Shown: positions 17,429-29,051 of the stretch, piece after piece
How the letters are laid out: the number at the start of each line of letters is the position of its first letter
How positions within the stretch are numbered: the first letter of the stretch is position 1
Made by a program: the position numbers and the translations under genes
From: Bacillus sp. ZZV12-4809
GTDB lineage: Bacteria > Bacillota > Bacilli > Bacillales > Cytobacillaceae
Length of the DNA stretch: 64,000 bases
Assembly: GCF_009849585.1 (NCBI RefSeq)
Contig: NZ_VCRN01000010.1
Coordinates: forward strand, 1 to 64,000
Reading direction: 5' to 3'
Notes under the pieces: model-generated
What the model was told of the DNA's origin: nothing
Database searches by the model: none
Seen by the model: only the letters and a program-made list of their open reading frames with translations

Positions 17429-18634
17429 ATGAAACCTTTTAAAACGAATGGACTTGTAGTAACTATTCAAGGGACAAGCTTGCTGAAGGCAATAGGCGGA
17501 TTTCTGCTTTTTCTATTTATGATATTTTCGATAAGCGGAGCATTAACTTCATTAAAGCCAGAATACAGAATCAGTTCATCTTCCGTAAATTCTGCTGCAA
17601 ACAGCCTGACAGGTGAAATGCTTTATCATTTTCTCGGATGGGAAAATCACTCATTTCTCCAGGGAGTTTCTGAAAGCAGTTCTCACCCGGGCTTTGCCAA
17701 TTTAATTTTTGAGTTATCAACAAATGTCAATTTGGATGATCCCAGAAGTCTTCTGGGGAGGGAGCTTCCCTTTTTCTCAATTTATGACAGCAAAATACTT
17801 GTTGCAGGTGAAGGAACGGATTATACAAACATGCCGGTGGAATCATCACCGCCTATCGAAGTGCTGATGGCAGAGCAGGAGGCAGCCCTGCAAAACACCG
17901 AAGGGCTTGAGCCGGATGGTGATTCAAAACAGTCGAAAACACCGCCGATGTCTACCGGAGATAAAAAACCAGTCTATGTTTATTTTTCGCATAATACTGA
18001 ATCCTATCTTCCTTATCTAAAGGGGGTAACCAATCCGGATGCCGCTTTTCATTCCAAAATTAATGTGACGAAGATTGGAGACAGGCTTAAGGAAGTGATG
18101 GAGAGTAAAGGGATAGGAACCTTTGTTGACAAAACAGATATCCAGGGAAGTTTAAATACGAAAGGATTAAATTATGGAAGTTCCTATCAGGAATCCAGAG
18201 AAGTTGTCCAGGCTGCAATTACGTCCAATCGGGATCTGACGTATTTAATCGATATTCACCGTGATTCAAAAAGAAAAAAAGATACAACAAAAGAAATTAA
18301 CGGTGAGTCTTATGCCAAGCTGGCTTTTATAATTGGAGGAAATAATCCAAATTACGAAAAGAACTTAAAATTTGCAAAAGAGCTGCATGATAGATTGAGC
18401 GTCAAATACAAAGGATTAAGCAGGGGAATAATGAAAAAAGAAGGCGCAGGGACGAATGGCAACTTTAATCAGGATTTATCAGGCAATGCCATCCTCATTG
18501 AGTTTGGGGGAGTCGATAATACGTTTGAGGAGTTAAACCGTTCAGCTGAAGCGCTCGCGGAAGTGTTCAGTGAATATTATTGGCAGGCAGAGGAAGTGAA
18601 TTCACCGGCTGGCGGTGAATCAGAAAAGAAATAA
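17429..18634 (+). CDS. spoIIP: Stage II sporulation protein P
   Basis: Membrane-anchored amidase and endopeptidase that, with SpoIID and SpoIIM, thins septal peptidoglycan and drives engulfment. One N-terminal membrane helix (about 20-38), a linker, then the amidase domain with FSHNTESY (near 188-195), DIHRDS and LIEFGGVDN, which supply the zinc ligands and catalytic glutamate. 401 residues. ATG after AAGGAGAGGTGG. A sigma-E promoter is expected, but I could not place one convincingly. Confidence 0.95.
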   Translation: MKPFKTNGLVVTIQGTSLLKAIGGFLLFLFMIFSISGALTSLKPEYRISSSSVNSAANSLTGEMLYHFLGWENHSFLQGVSESSSHPGFANLIFELSTNVNLDDPRSLLGRELPFFSIYDSKILVAGEGTDYTNMPVESSPPIEVLMAEQEAALQNTEGLEPDGDSKQSKTPPMSTGDKKPVYVYFSHNTESYLPYLKGVTNPDAAFHSKINVTKIGDRLKEVMESKGIGTFVDKTDIQGSLNTKGLNYGSSYQESREVVQAAITSNRDLTYLIDIHRDSKRKKDTTKEINGESYAKLAFIIGGNNPNYEKNLKFAKELHDRLSVKYKGLSRGIMKKEGAGTNGNFNQDLSGNAILIEFGGVDNTFEELNRSAEALAEVFSEYYWQAEEVNSPAGGESEKK

Positions 18635-18651
18635 TATTAGGATGATGCGAA

Positions 18652-18996
18652 ATGAAAATGTTTATGCTTAAAGCTTTTTTTCTGGCAGCTCTTATGTTTG
18701 TATCTGTGTTATTCGGAATGCAGCAGGCAAATGAAGGAATTCACAGAATGAAGGGCTTCCAGGACAGTGATTTTAAAAGTGCGCTGACTATAAATGAAAC
18801 CGATGAAGGTGAAGTTCAGGCATCTGTCCTGGGGAATGATATGTCAAGCCATGATTTGCAGCAGAAAAGAGAAAAGCTTGAAGAAATGAAAGCGTACAAT
18901 ATCTTTTCATCTTTAGGAAAAAGCATATCCGATGGCATATCAGAGCTGACAGAAAAATCGGTCGCATTCATCACAGACTTAATAACAGGGAATTAG
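18652..18996 (+). CDS. yqxA: YqxA family protein
   Basis: A 114-residue protein with an N-terminal hydrophobic segment (residues 4-20) and a mostly polar, helical remainder, as in B. subtilis YqxA (DUF3679). Function unknown. It starts 17 nt after spoIIP with GGATG as a weak site, and a strong terminator overlaps its end. Its place suggests a sporulation link. Confidence 0.85.
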   Translation: MKMFMLKAFFLAALMFVSVLFGMQQANEGIHRMKGFQDSDFKSALTINETDEGEVQASVLGNDMSSHDLQQKREKLEEMKAYNIFSSLGKSISDGISELTEKSVAFITDLITGN

Positions 18997-19027
18997 GCTG
19001 CTCAGGAGTGCAGCCTAATTTTTTTTG
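18991..19027 (+). terminator. Terminator of gpr-spoIIP-yqxA
   Basis: A perfect 11-bp stem (18991-19001 with 19010-19020), 8-nt loop and T-run. The stem includes the yqxA stop codon. Confidence 0.9.
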
Positions 19028-19052
19028 AAGATTAATGGTGTAAAGCTTAGCA

Positions 19053-19081
19053 TTGAATCTTCACAAACCTACTGATATAAT
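19053..19081 (+). promoter_or_regulatory. Sigma-A promoter for lepA
   Basis: TTGAAT (19053-19058), 17 bp, TATAAT (19076-19081). A GC-rich palindrome (19135-19144) and a GCGCC/GGCGC hairpin (19138-19155) lie in the leader just before the lepA ribosome binding site. Confidence 0.75.
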
Positions 19082-19191
19082 CAAAAATAGTGTATAAACT
19101 AAAAGGACTATTTAAAATTGACCACACTTAGCCCCAGGCGCCTGTTATTAGGCGCTTGCGCTTTTCTATAGTAGGAGTTGAAATATTAACA

Positions 19192-21027
19192 ATGAACAGT
19201 GAAGAGAGATTAAAAAGGCAAGAGAAAATAAGGAATTTTTCGATCATTGCGCATATTGATCATGGAAAATCCACATTGGCCGACAGGATTCTTGAGAAGA
19301 CCAATGCGCTGACGTCACGCGAAATGAAGGCTCAGCTCTTGGATTCCATGGATCTTGAAAGAGAGCGCGGCATTACGATCAAGCTGAATTCCGTTCAGTT
19401 AAAATATAAAGCCAGAGATGGAGAGGTATACACTTTCCACTTAATAGATACGCCAGGGCACGTCGATTTTACCTATGAGGTATCCCGAAGTCTTGCAGCC
19501 TGTGAAGGAGCCATTCTGGTTGTCGATGCAGCTCAGGGGATTGAAGCGCAAACTCTTGCGAATGTTTATCTGGCCCTGGATAACGATCTTGAGATTCTTC
19601 CAATCATCAATAAAATTGACCTGCCTAGTGCGGATCCGGAGAGGGTTCGAAATGAGATCGAGGAAGTTATCGGCCTTGATGCTTCAGAAGCAGTGCTTGC
19701 TTCAGCAAAGGCTGGAATCGGAATTGAAGAAATCCTTGAACAGGTCGTCGAAAAAGTGCCTGCTCCAACAGGGGATCCGGATGCCCCGCTAAAGGCACTT
19801 ATATTTGATTCCCTTTATGATGCATACCGCGGTGTAGTAGCCTATATTCGTGTGGTAGAGGGGACGGTAAAAGTAGGGGACAAAATTAAAATGATGGCAA
19901 CCGGCAAAGAGTTTGAAGTTACAGAGGTTGGTGTGTTCACGCCAAAATCCACGCCATTGCCTGAATTGTCTGTTGGGGATGTTGGTTTTTTAACCGCTGC
20001 AATTAAAAATGTTGGAGATACACGTGTGGGGGATACCATTACAAGTGCGAAAAACGGTGCGGCTGAAGCTCTTCCTGGATACAGAAAGATGAATCCGATG
20101 GTTTATTGCGGACTATATCCAATTGATAGTGCCAAGTTCAACGACCTGCGTGAAGCACTTGAAAAGCTGGAACTAAATGATTCTGCCCTTCAGTTTGAAC
20201 CGGAAACTTCACAGGCGCTCGGATTTGGATTCCGCTGCGGTTTCCTGGGATTACTCCACATGGAAATTATCCAGGAGCGCATTGAGCGCGAATTTAAAAT
20301 AGATTTAATTACAACAGCACCTAGTGTTATCTATGATGTTATCATGACAGACGGTACTGAGGTTAAAGTGGATAACCCATCCAATATGCCTGACCCTCAG
20401 AAGATTGACCGTGTTGAAGAACCTTATGTAAAAGCTACAATGATGGCTCCGAATGATTATGTGGGAGCCATAATGGAACTTTGCCAGCAGAAGCGGGGCA
20501 TCTTTATTGATATGCAATACATGGATGAAACAAGAGTAAACATTATATATGAAATTCCTTTATCGGAAATTGTTTATGACTTCTTTGATCAGCTAAAATC
20601 CAATACAAAAGGATATGCCTCTTTTGATTATGAATTAATTGGATACAAGCCATCAAAACTTGTTAAGATGGATATTCTGTTAAATGCAGAAAAGGTAGAC
20701 GCATTGAGCTTCATCGTTCATAAGGATTTTGCTTATGAAAGAGGAAAAGTAATCGTTGAGAAGTTAAAAGAGCTAATTCCCCGTCAGCAGTTTGAGGTTC
20801 CTATCCAAGCAGCGATCGGCCAGAAAATTGTAGCCCGCTCAACCATTAAAGCCATCCGCAAAAATGTATTGGCTAAATGTTACGGCGGAGACATTTCCCG
20901 TAAGCGTAAATTATTGGAGAAGCAGAAAGAAGGTAAAAAGCGGATGAAGCAGGTTGGTTCTGTTGAAGTTCCGCAGGAAGCTTTCATGGCCGTTTTGAAG
21001 ATGGACGATAATACCCCTAAAAAGTAA
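19192..21027 (+). CDS. lepA: Elongation factor 4 (LepA)
   Basis: Ribosome-binding GTPase that acts as a back-translocation or assembly factor. GTPase motifs [14 protein letters not shown] and NKID are present, followed by EF-G-like domains and the LepA-specific C-terminal domain. I use the ATG at 19192 (611 residues; B. subtilis 612), since the open frame upstream to 19156 adds residues of no family likeness. The nearest site, GGAG at 19173, is 15 nt away, which is long. The start is therefore slightly uncertain. Confidence 0.95.
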   Translation: MNSEERLKRQEKIRNFSIIAHIDHGKSTLADRILEKTNALTSREMKAQLLDSMDLERERGITIKLNSVQLKYKARDGEVYTFHLIDTPGHVDFTYEVSRSLAACEGAILVVDAAQGIEAQTLANVYLALDNDLEILPIINKIDLPSADPERVRNEIEEVIGLDASEAVLASAKAGIGIEEILEQVVEKVPAPTGDPDAPLKALIFDSLYDAYRGVVAYIRVVEGTVKVGDKIKMMATGKEFEVTEVGVFTPKSTPLPELSVGDVGFLTAAIKNVGDTRVGDTITSAKNGAAEALPGYRKMNPMVYCGLYPIDSAKFNDLREALEKLELNDSALQFEPETSQALGFGFRCGFLGLLHMEIIQERIEREFKIDLITTAPSVIYDVIMTDGTEVKVDNPSNMPDPQKIDRVEEPYVKATMMAPNDYVGAIMELCQQKRGIFIDMQYMDETRVNIIYEIPLSEIVYDFFDQLKSNTKGYASFDYELIGYKPSKLVKMDILLNAEKVDALSFIVHKDFAYERGKVIVEKLKELIPRQQFEVPIQAAIGQKIVARSTIKAIRKNVLAKCYGGDISRKRKLLEKQKEGKKRMKQVGSVEVPQEAFMAVLKMDDNTPKK

Positions 21028-21044
21028 AATATTTGCTTTGTTTT

Positions 21045-21095
21045 AAGAGGTTAGATATGCTGTCATAATAATAACAGCACTAGCCTCTTTTTATT
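21045..21095 (+). terminator. Terminator of lepA
   Basis: A long stem: AAGAGG with CCTCTT on the outside and GCTGT with ACAGC inside, followed by T-rich DNA. Confidence 0.75.
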
Positions 21096-21148
21096 TAGGA
21101 AACTGCTGTATATGAATGTTGATTGAATGATGGAAAGTAGTGAAATGA

Positions 21149-22282
21149 ATGATTAAAGCAGCGTATATACACATCCCCTTTTGTGAACATATCTGCCATT
21201 ATTGTGATTTTAATAAAGTGTATTTGAAGAACCAGCCGGTTAAAGAATACCTTGACTCTCTTGATAAAGAGATGGATCTTGCTTTGAAAGAAACACCAGC
21301 ATGGCGTCTGGACTCCATCTTTGTCGGAGGCGGCACACCTACTGCGCTGAACGGGAAACAGCTTGAACAGCTTTGCAGCACAATTAAACGTCAGCTGCCC
21401 TATGACTCTTTCACAGAATATACATTTGAAGCTAATCCGGGAGATCTCTCTAAGGAAAAGCTTCAAATATTGCATGATGCAGGAGTCAACAGGCTCAGCT
21501 TTGGTGTCCAGACCTTCAACGATGAACTCTTAAAAAGAATTGGAAGGTCACACCGGGCAAAAGATGTTTTTCAGTCAATTGAAGCTGCAAAACAAGTAGG
21601 TTTCGATAACATCAGCATCGATCTGATATACAGTCTTCCCGGCCAGACACTTCAGGACTTTAAAGATACACTTGAAACATCATTTACATTGGATATTGTT
21701 CATTATTCGGGCTATTCTCTGATCATTGAGCCCAAGACGGTATTCTATAATCTGATGAGGAGAGGGAAACTGCCGACACCCGGAGAAGATGTGGAAGCTG
21801 AAATGTATGACTTATTGATGGATCAAATGGACAAACATGGATTTGCCCAATATGAAATCAGCAATTTTGCCAAACCTGGCTATGAGAGCAGGCATAACAT
21901 CACTTATTGGGATAATGAATGGTACTTCGGCTTTGGGGCAGGTGCGCATGGCTATGTTAATGGGCTTCGCCGTTCAAACCACGGACCTCTGAAAAAATAT
22001 ATGGAGCCAATTGAAAAGGGCCAGCTTCCAATCCTTGAAGAACATAAGGTGCCCCTTGAAGAACAGATGGAAGAGGAAATGTTTCTTGGGCTGAGAAAAA
22101 CAGCAGGTGTCTCAATTAGTCGCTTTAAAGAGAAATTTGGCAAAGACCCGCTTGTGCACTTTGAAAATCAAATTAAACAGCACACCGAAAAAAAATTAAT
22201 TATTGCCGGGGAAGAGCACATTAAATTGACAAGGCGAGGCCGATTTCTCGGAAATGAAGTATTTCAGTCCTTTATAGGGTAA
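21149..22282 (+). CDS. hemW: Radical SAM heme chaperone HemW
   Basis: Heme-binding radical SAM protein, formerly annotated as an oxygen-independent coproporphyrinogen oxidase. The iron-sulfur cysteines are Cys12, Cys16 and Cys19 (CEHICHYC). It lacks the N-terminal extension of true HemN. 377 residues, ATG at 21149 with only a weak GGAAAG site. It lies between lepA and hrcA, as in B. subtilis. Confidence 0.93.
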   Translation: MIKAAYIHIPFCEHICHYCDFNKVYLKNQPVKEYLDSLDKEMDLALKETPAWRLDSIFVGGGTPTALNGKQLEQLCSTIKRQLPYDSFTEYTFEANPGDLSKEKLQILHDAGVNRLSFGVQTFNDELLKRIGRSHRAKDVFQSIEAAKQVGFDNISIDLIYSLPGQTLQDFKDTLETSFTLDIVHYSGYSLIIEPKTVFYNLMRRGKLPTPGEDVEAEMYDLLMDQMDKHGFAQYEISNFAKPGYESRHNITYWDNEWYFGFGAGAHGYVNGLRRSNHGPLKKYMEPIEKGQLPILEEHKVPLEEQMEEEMFLGLRKTAGVSISRFKEKFGKDPLVHFENQIKQHTEKKLIIAGEEHIKLTRRGRFLGNEVFQSFIG

Positions 22283-22323
22283 TCTGCTTGGGGATTCCTT
22301 CAGGAAAAAAGGAAGCCAAATTA

Positions 22324-22350
22324 TTGACACTGCACGTATGATTTGATAAT
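22324..22350 (+). promoter_or_regulatory. Promoter of the hrcA-dnaK operon
   Basis: TTGACA (22324-22329) with GATAAT (22345-22350) at 15 bp, or TAATTT (22347-22352) at 17 bp. It lies directly upstream of the CIRCE operator. Confidence 0.6.
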
Positions 22351-22362
22351 TTATTAGTAGAA

Positions 22363-22389
22363 TTAGCACTCGGGGGCAAAGAGTGCTAA
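22363..22389. promoter_or_regulatory. CIRCE operator (HrcA binding site)
   Basis: A perfect TTAGCACTC-N9-GAGTGCTAA inverted repeat, the consensus CIRCE element, placed between the promoter and the hrcA start. HrcA bound here represses the operon; heat inactivates HrcA. Confidence 0.98.
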
Positions 22390-22403
22390 CAGAGGTGATA
22401 ACT

Positions 22404-23435
22404 GTGTTAACAGATCGTCAATTATTAATTTTTCAAGTAATTGTTGATGATTTTATTCAAACTGCACAGCCTGTAGGGTCAAGAACTCTGTCGAAAAAAG
22501 AAGAAATTTCTTTTAGTTCCGCAACGATCAGAAACGAGATGGCTGATTTAGAGGAACTTGGGTTTATTGAGAAAACACACACCTCATCGGGGAGGATTCC
22601 ATCTGAAAAAGGGTACCGCTACTACGTGGATCACCTTTTATCCCCGCAAAAATTAAATCAGCATGATATCCACAAAGTACAATCAATCTTTGCGGAAAGA
22701 ATTTATGAGCTGGAGAAAATTGTTCAAAAATCGGCAAAAATTCTATCTGAGCTGACTAATTATACATCCATAGTCCTCGGGCCTGCAGTAAGGGATAACA
22801 AGCTGAAGAGAATTCAGATTGTTCCTTTGAATAAAGAAACAGCGATAGCAATTATTATCACAGATACAGGCCATGTGGAAAACAGAATGTTCCACTTGCC
22901 GGAAAACATTGATGCAGGTGATTTGGAAAAAGTCGTTAATATCCTTAATGACCGTCTTGCCGGTGCACCGCTGGAAAGTCTAAACAATAAGTTGTATAAA
23001 GAGGTTGCCGTTCTTTTAAGGCAGCATATCAATAATTATGATTTAATGCTGAATTCAATTGCTGATACAATAAAGATACCGGCCTATGATAAGCTTTTCT
23101 TTGGCGGTAAAACAAATATGCTCAGCCAGCCCGAGTTTCATGATATTGAAAAGGTAAAAAACCTCATGAATATGATCGAGCAGGAAAAAGGCATATATGA
23201 CTTAATCAGTAAAAACAAGTCAGGGATCAATATTAAAATCGGCCGGGAAAATAATAATTCAGCAATGGAAAACTGCAGCCTGATAACAGCAAGCTATTCA
23301 ATCGGCGCCGAACAGCTCGGCACAATTGCGATTTTGGGACCTACCAGAATGGAGTATTCAAGAGTCATTAGCTTATTGAACTATATCAGTGCTGACTTAT
23401 CAGCTGTTTTATCTAAACTGTATCAAAACAGATGA
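22404..23435 (+). CDS. hrcA: Heat-inducible transcriptional repressor HrcA
   Basis: Represses class I heat-shock operons by binding CIRCE; GroE keeps it active. An N-terminal winged-helix domain ([26 protein letters not shown]) and a C-terminal GAF-like dimer domain. The frame opens at 22383 inside CIRCE, but the GTG at 22404 follows GAGGTG, starts [11 protein letters not shown], and gives 343 residues, identical in length to B. subtilis HrcA. Confidence 0.96.
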   Translation: MLTDRQLLIFQVIVDDFIQTAQPVGSRTLSKKEEISFSSATIRNEMADLEELGFIEKTHTSSGRIPSEKGYRYYVDHLLSPQKLNQHDIHKVQSIFAERIYELEKIVQKSAKILSELTNYTSIVLGPAVRDNKLKRIQIVPLNKETAIAIIITDTGHVENRMFHLPENIDAGDLEKVVNILNDRLAGAPLESLNNKLYKEVAVLLRQHINNYDLMLNSIADTIKIPAYDKLFFGGKTNMLSQPEFHDIEKVKNLMNMIEQEKGIYDLISKNKSGINIKIGRENNNSAMENCSLITASYSIGAEQLGTIAILGPTRMEYSRVISLLNYISADLSAVLSKLYQNR

Positions 23436-23454
23436 TGGTGGAGATATTGATTAA

Positions 23455-23476
23455 GGGTGGAAAAACCTTTCCACTC
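23455..23476 (+). other. Stem-loop between hrcA and grpE (likely mRNA processing site)
   Basis: A 9-bp stem with one G-U pair (23455-23463 with 23468-23476) and an AACC loop. In B. subtilis the dnaK operon mRNA is cleaved in the same gap, which lowers hrcA expression relative to grpE-dnaK. Equivalence is inferred from position. Confidence 0.5.
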
Positions 23477-23531
23477 CTTTCCTTATGTTTTTTTATATCA
23501 ATACTGCAGTCATTCTTTAAGGGAGGTGAAC

Positions 23532-25998
<2,467 letters not shown>

Positions 25999-26012
25999 CC
26001 TCTGAATCTTTT

Positions 26013-26052
26013 AAGTCAAAGTCAGGTCTTTCTTGGCTTTGGCTTTTATTTT
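26013..26052 (+). terminator. Partial terminator between dnaK and dnaJ
   Basis: A 14-bp stem with three G-U pairs (26013-26026 with 26032-26045), TCTTT loop and T-rich tail. It probably lets only part of transcription pass on to dnaJ. Confidence 0.65.
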
Positions 26053-26061
26053 TGATACAAT
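26033..26061 (+). promoter_or_regulatory. Internal promoter for dnaJ
   Basis: TTGGCT (26033-26038), 17 bp, TACAAT (26056-26061), overlapping the 3' arm of the dnaK terminator. It would supply dnaJ and downstream genes independently of heat. Confidence 0.5.
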
Positions 26062-26095
26062 AATCTTTATGTGAAATGATCGGGGAGTGGTAATC

Positions 26096-27214
26096 ATGAG
26101 TAAAAGGGATTACTATGAGGTTCTCGGAATCAGCAAGGGTGCATCCAAGGATGAAATTAAGAAGGCTTATCGAAAGCTTTCAAAAAAATATCATCCAGAT
26201 ATCAACAAAGAGCCTGATGCAGACGAGAAGTTCAAGGAAGTTAAAGAAGCATATGAAGTCCTAAGCGACGACCAGAAAAAGGCACACTATGATCAATTTG
26301 GCCATACGGACCCTAATCAGGGCTTTGGTGGAGCTGGTTTTGAAGGTTTCGGAGGTTTTGAAGACATTTTCAGCACCTTCTTCGGCGGAGGTTCACGCAG
26401 GCGTGATCCTAACGCACCAAGACAGGGTGCAGATTTACAATACACTATGTCTTTAACCTTTGAGGAAGCAGTATTTGGCAAAGAGACCGATATTGAAATT
26501 CCTCGTGAAGAGACGTGCGATACCTGCAGCGGTTCAGGCGCCAAGCCGGGAACGAAGCCGGAAACCTGCCGTCATTGTCATGGATCAGGTCAGTTGAATG
26601 TTGAACAAAATACGCCATTTGGCAAGATAGTAAATAGAAGAGTCTGCCATTACTGTAATGGTACCGGCAAAGAAATCAAAGAAAAGTGTTCTACCTGCCG
26701 TGGAGCCGGTAAAGTGCAGAAACGCAGAAAGATACACGTGAAAATCCCTGCAGGCATTGATGATGGACAGCAGCTGCGCGTGGCTGGCCAGGGTGAACCA
26801 GGTGTGAACGGAGGCCCTCCAGGCGATCTTTATGTTGTATTCCATGTGCGATCACATGAGTTTTTTGAGCGTGATGGCGATGATGTTTATTGTGAAATGC
26901 CTATAACGTTTGTGCAGGCTGCACTTGGTGATGAAATCGAAGTGCCGACATTGCATGGAAAAGTAAAGCTTAAAGTCCCTTCAGGCACACAAACAGGAAC
27001 GAAATTCCGCCTGAAAGGAAAAGGGGTGCCAAATGTAAGAGGATACGGAACAGGAGATCAGCATATTATTGTCCGTATTATTACTCCAACAAAGCTGACC
27101 GAAAAGCAGAAGCAGATTTTAAGCGAGTTTGCTGAAGTCAGCGGAACAGTTCCGCAGGGAGAACAGGAAGAAAGTTTTTTTTCTAAAGTAAAACGAGCCT
27201 TTAAAGGTGAATAA
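26096..27214 (+). CDS. dnaJ: Co-chaperone DnaJ (Hsp40)
   Basis: Stimulates DnaK ATPase and delivers substrates. J domain with HPD (YHPDINK, near residue 34), a Gly/Phe-rich region, and four zinc-binding CxxCxGxG repeats (CDTC, CRHC, CHYC, CSTC), then the C-terminal substrate domains. ATG at 26096 after GGGGAG. The GTG at 26087 lies in the ribosome binding site and was not used. 372 residues. Confidence 0.97.
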   Translation: MSKRDYYEVLGISKGASKDEIKKAYRKLSKKYHPDINKEPDADEKFKEVKEAYEVLSDDQKKAHYDQFGHTDPNQGFGGAGFEGFGGFEDIFSTFFGGGSRRRDPNAPRQGADLQYTMSLTFEEAVFGKETDIEIPREETCDTCSGSGAKPGTKPETCRHCHGSGQLNVEQNTPFGKIVNRRVCHYCNGTGKEIKEKCSTCRGAGKVQKRRKIHVKIPAGIDDGQQLRVAGQGEPGVNGGPPGDLYVVFHVRSHEFFERDGDDVYCEMPITFVQAALGDEIEVPTLHGKVKLKVPSGTQTGTKFRLKGKGVPNVRGYGTGDQHIIVRIITPTKLTEKQKQILSEFAEVSGTVPQGEQEESFFSKVKRAFKGE

Positions 27215-27234
27215 AGGAATGGGAGTTGGTAGTA

Positions 27235-28173
27235 GTGAAATGGTCAGAAATCAGTATTCATACTGCAAATGAAGCTGTTGAACCGATTTCGAATATTTTG
27301 CATGAAGCCGGAGCAAGCGGAGTTGTAATAGAGGATCCTTTAGAACTTGTAAAAGAAAGAAAGGATCAATTCGGTGAAATCTACCAGCTCAATCCGCAGG
27401 ACTATCCTGAAGAAGGCGTAATTGTAAAAGCATACTTGCCAGTAAACAGTTTCCTTGGAGAAACAGTTGATGAAATAAAAGAAGCAATCAATAACCTCAT
27501 TTTATTCAACATCGATATTGGTGCAAATAAAGTCAGTATCAGTGAGGTCAACGAGGAAGAATGGGCTACTGCCTGGAAAAAATATTATAACCCTGTAAAA
27601 ATTTCAGAACGCTTTACTATTGTTCCGACATGGGAGGATTACACACCTGTCAGCAGTGATGAGCTCATCATAGAGCTTGACCCGGGCATGGCCTTTGGAA
27701 CCGGAACTCACCCTACGACGGTAATGTGTATCCAGGCACTTGAAAGAACAGTAAAACAGGGCGATAAAGTTGTAGATGTAGGAACAGGATCGGGTGTCTT
27801 AAGCATTGCTGCAGCTATGCTGGGTGCCGGGAGGGTAAAAGCCCTGGATCTTGATGAAGTTGCAGTAAATTCAGCTAAGTTAAATATTAAGCTGAATAAA
27901 GTGCAGGATATAGTGGAAGTATCACAAGGAAACCTGCTTGATGGCGTAAGCAAGGGAGCAGATGTGGTCGTTGCCAACATCCTTGCAGAAGTGATTCTCC
28001 GCTTTACAGATGATGTTGCGTCAGTGGTAAGGGAAGGCGGATACTTCATTGCTTCAGGTATTATCCAGCAGAAGAAACAGGAAGTAAGAGATGCAATTTC
28101 CGCTGCAGGATTCGAAATAGAAGAGACCATACAAATGGAAGATTGGGTTGCCATTGTGGCAAAGAGAAAGTAG
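27235..28173 (+). CDS. prmA: Ribosomal protein L11 methyltransferase
   Basis: SAM-dependent enzyme that trimethylates lysines of ribosomal protein L11. Methyltransferase motif [13 protein letters not shown] and the PrmA loop [14 protein letters not shown] are present. The start is GTG 27235, 9 nt after GGGAG; TTG 27226 touches the ribosome binding site. 312 residues. Fifth gene of the heat-shock operon, as in B. subtilis (yqeT). Confidence 0.95.
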   Translation: MKWSEISIHTANEAVEPISNILHEAGASGVVIEDPLELVKERKDQFGEIYQLNPQDYPEEGVIVKAYLPVNSFLGETVDEIKEAINNLILFNIDIGANKVSISEVNEEEWATAWKKYYNPVKISERFTIVPTWEDYTPVSSDELIIELDPGMAFGTGTHPTTVMCIQALERTVKQGDKVVDVGTGSGVLSIAAAMLGAGRVKALDLDEVAVNSAKLNIKLNKVQDIVEVSQGNLLDGVSKGADVVVANILAEVILRFTDDVASVVREGGYFIASGIIQQKKQEVRDAISAAGFEIEETIQMEDWVAIVAKRK

Positions 28174-28220
28174 TTGTAAAGGCTCATGTTTCTAGAGGAA
28201 CGGAGCCGGACATTTACCGG

Positions 28221-28252
28221 AAAAAGGGGGTAATGAACTTACCCTCCTTTTT
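28221..28252 (+). other. Hairpin between prmA and rsmE
   Basis: AAAAAGGGGGTAA (28221-28233) pairs with 28239-28252 apart from one bulged T, with a TGAAC loop. It ends in five T's, so it resembles a weak intrinsic terminator or attenuator inside the operon. Confidence 0.5.
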
Positions 28253-28295
28253 ACAGTTAAATGAACTTGGACAGGTTGGAAAGAGGGTGCCGATT

Positions 28296-29045
28296 GTGCA
28301 GCGGTATTTCACAGAAAATGCAGTTAAAGATAAGTACTTTCATATTATTGGGGAAGACCGTCATCATATAGTGAAGGTAATGCGGATGAAGGAAGGCGAC
28401 AAAATCATCTGTGTCGATCCATCCCAAAATAGTGCACTTTGCACAATTGCAGAAATTACCGATGAACATGTGGCTGCAGAAGTTGTACAATGGATTGAAG
28501 GGTCTTCTGAGCTGCCTGCCGATATTACTATTGTGAGCGGACTGCCTAAAGGGGATAAGCTGGAGTGGATCATTCAAAAGGGCACTGAGCTTGGAGCAAG
28601 CTGTTTTATCCCTTTTACTTCAGCTCGTTCAGTAGTAAAATGGGATGCGAAGAAATCTGCGAAAAAAGCAGAGAGATGGCAGAAGATTGCTAAAGAAGCT
28701 GCTGAACAGTCACATAGGAGCATAGTGCCTGAAGTATATGCGCCGCTTGATTTAAAGTCATTGCTGAAAATATCAGCAGATTATTCATATAAATTGATTG
28801 CCTTTGAGGAAGAAGCAAAACAGGGAGAGGACTCTGTGCTTTATCAAACACTTTCTTCCATGAACAAAGGAGAATCCCTTTTAGTTGTATTCGGACCAGA
28901 AGGCGGTCTTGCAGATAATGAAGTTTCATTGCTGCTCGAAGCAGGCTTTCTTGCCTGCGGTTTGGGACCGCGTATTTTAAGGACAGAGACAGCGCCACTG
29001 TATTTGCTGTCAGCTGTTTCCTATCATTTTGAATTAATGGGGTGA
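28296..29045 (+). CDS. rsmE: 16S rRNA (uracil(1498)-N(3))-methyltransferase
   Basis: Methylates U1498 of 16S rRNA; a SPOUT-class knotted enzyme with FGPEGGL and LGPRILRTETAPLY near the C-terminus. I use GTG 28296 after AGAGGGTG, giving MQRYF as in other Bacillus and 249 residues. An in-frame ATG at 28233 with its own AAGGGGG would add 21 residues, but it lies in a hairpin. The frame is open back to 28143, overlapping prmA. Confidence 0.92.
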   Translation: MQRYFTENAVKDKYFHIIGEDRHHIVKVMRMKEGDKIICVDPSQNSALCTIAEITDEHVAAEVVQWIEGSSELPADITIVSGLPKGDKLEWIIQKGTELGASCFIPFTSARSVVKWDAKKSAKKAERWQKIAKEAAEQSHRSIVPEVYAPLDLKSLLKISADYSYKLIAFEEEAKQGEDSVLYQTLSSMNKGESLLVVFGPEGGLADNEVSLLLEAGFLACGLGPRILRTETAPLYLLSAVSYHFELMG

Positions 29046-29051
29046 ATTTAA

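Noticed and set aside
27708..28187. 159-codon frame antisense to prmA
   Set aside because: A shadow frame of a well-conserved gene, with no start signals.
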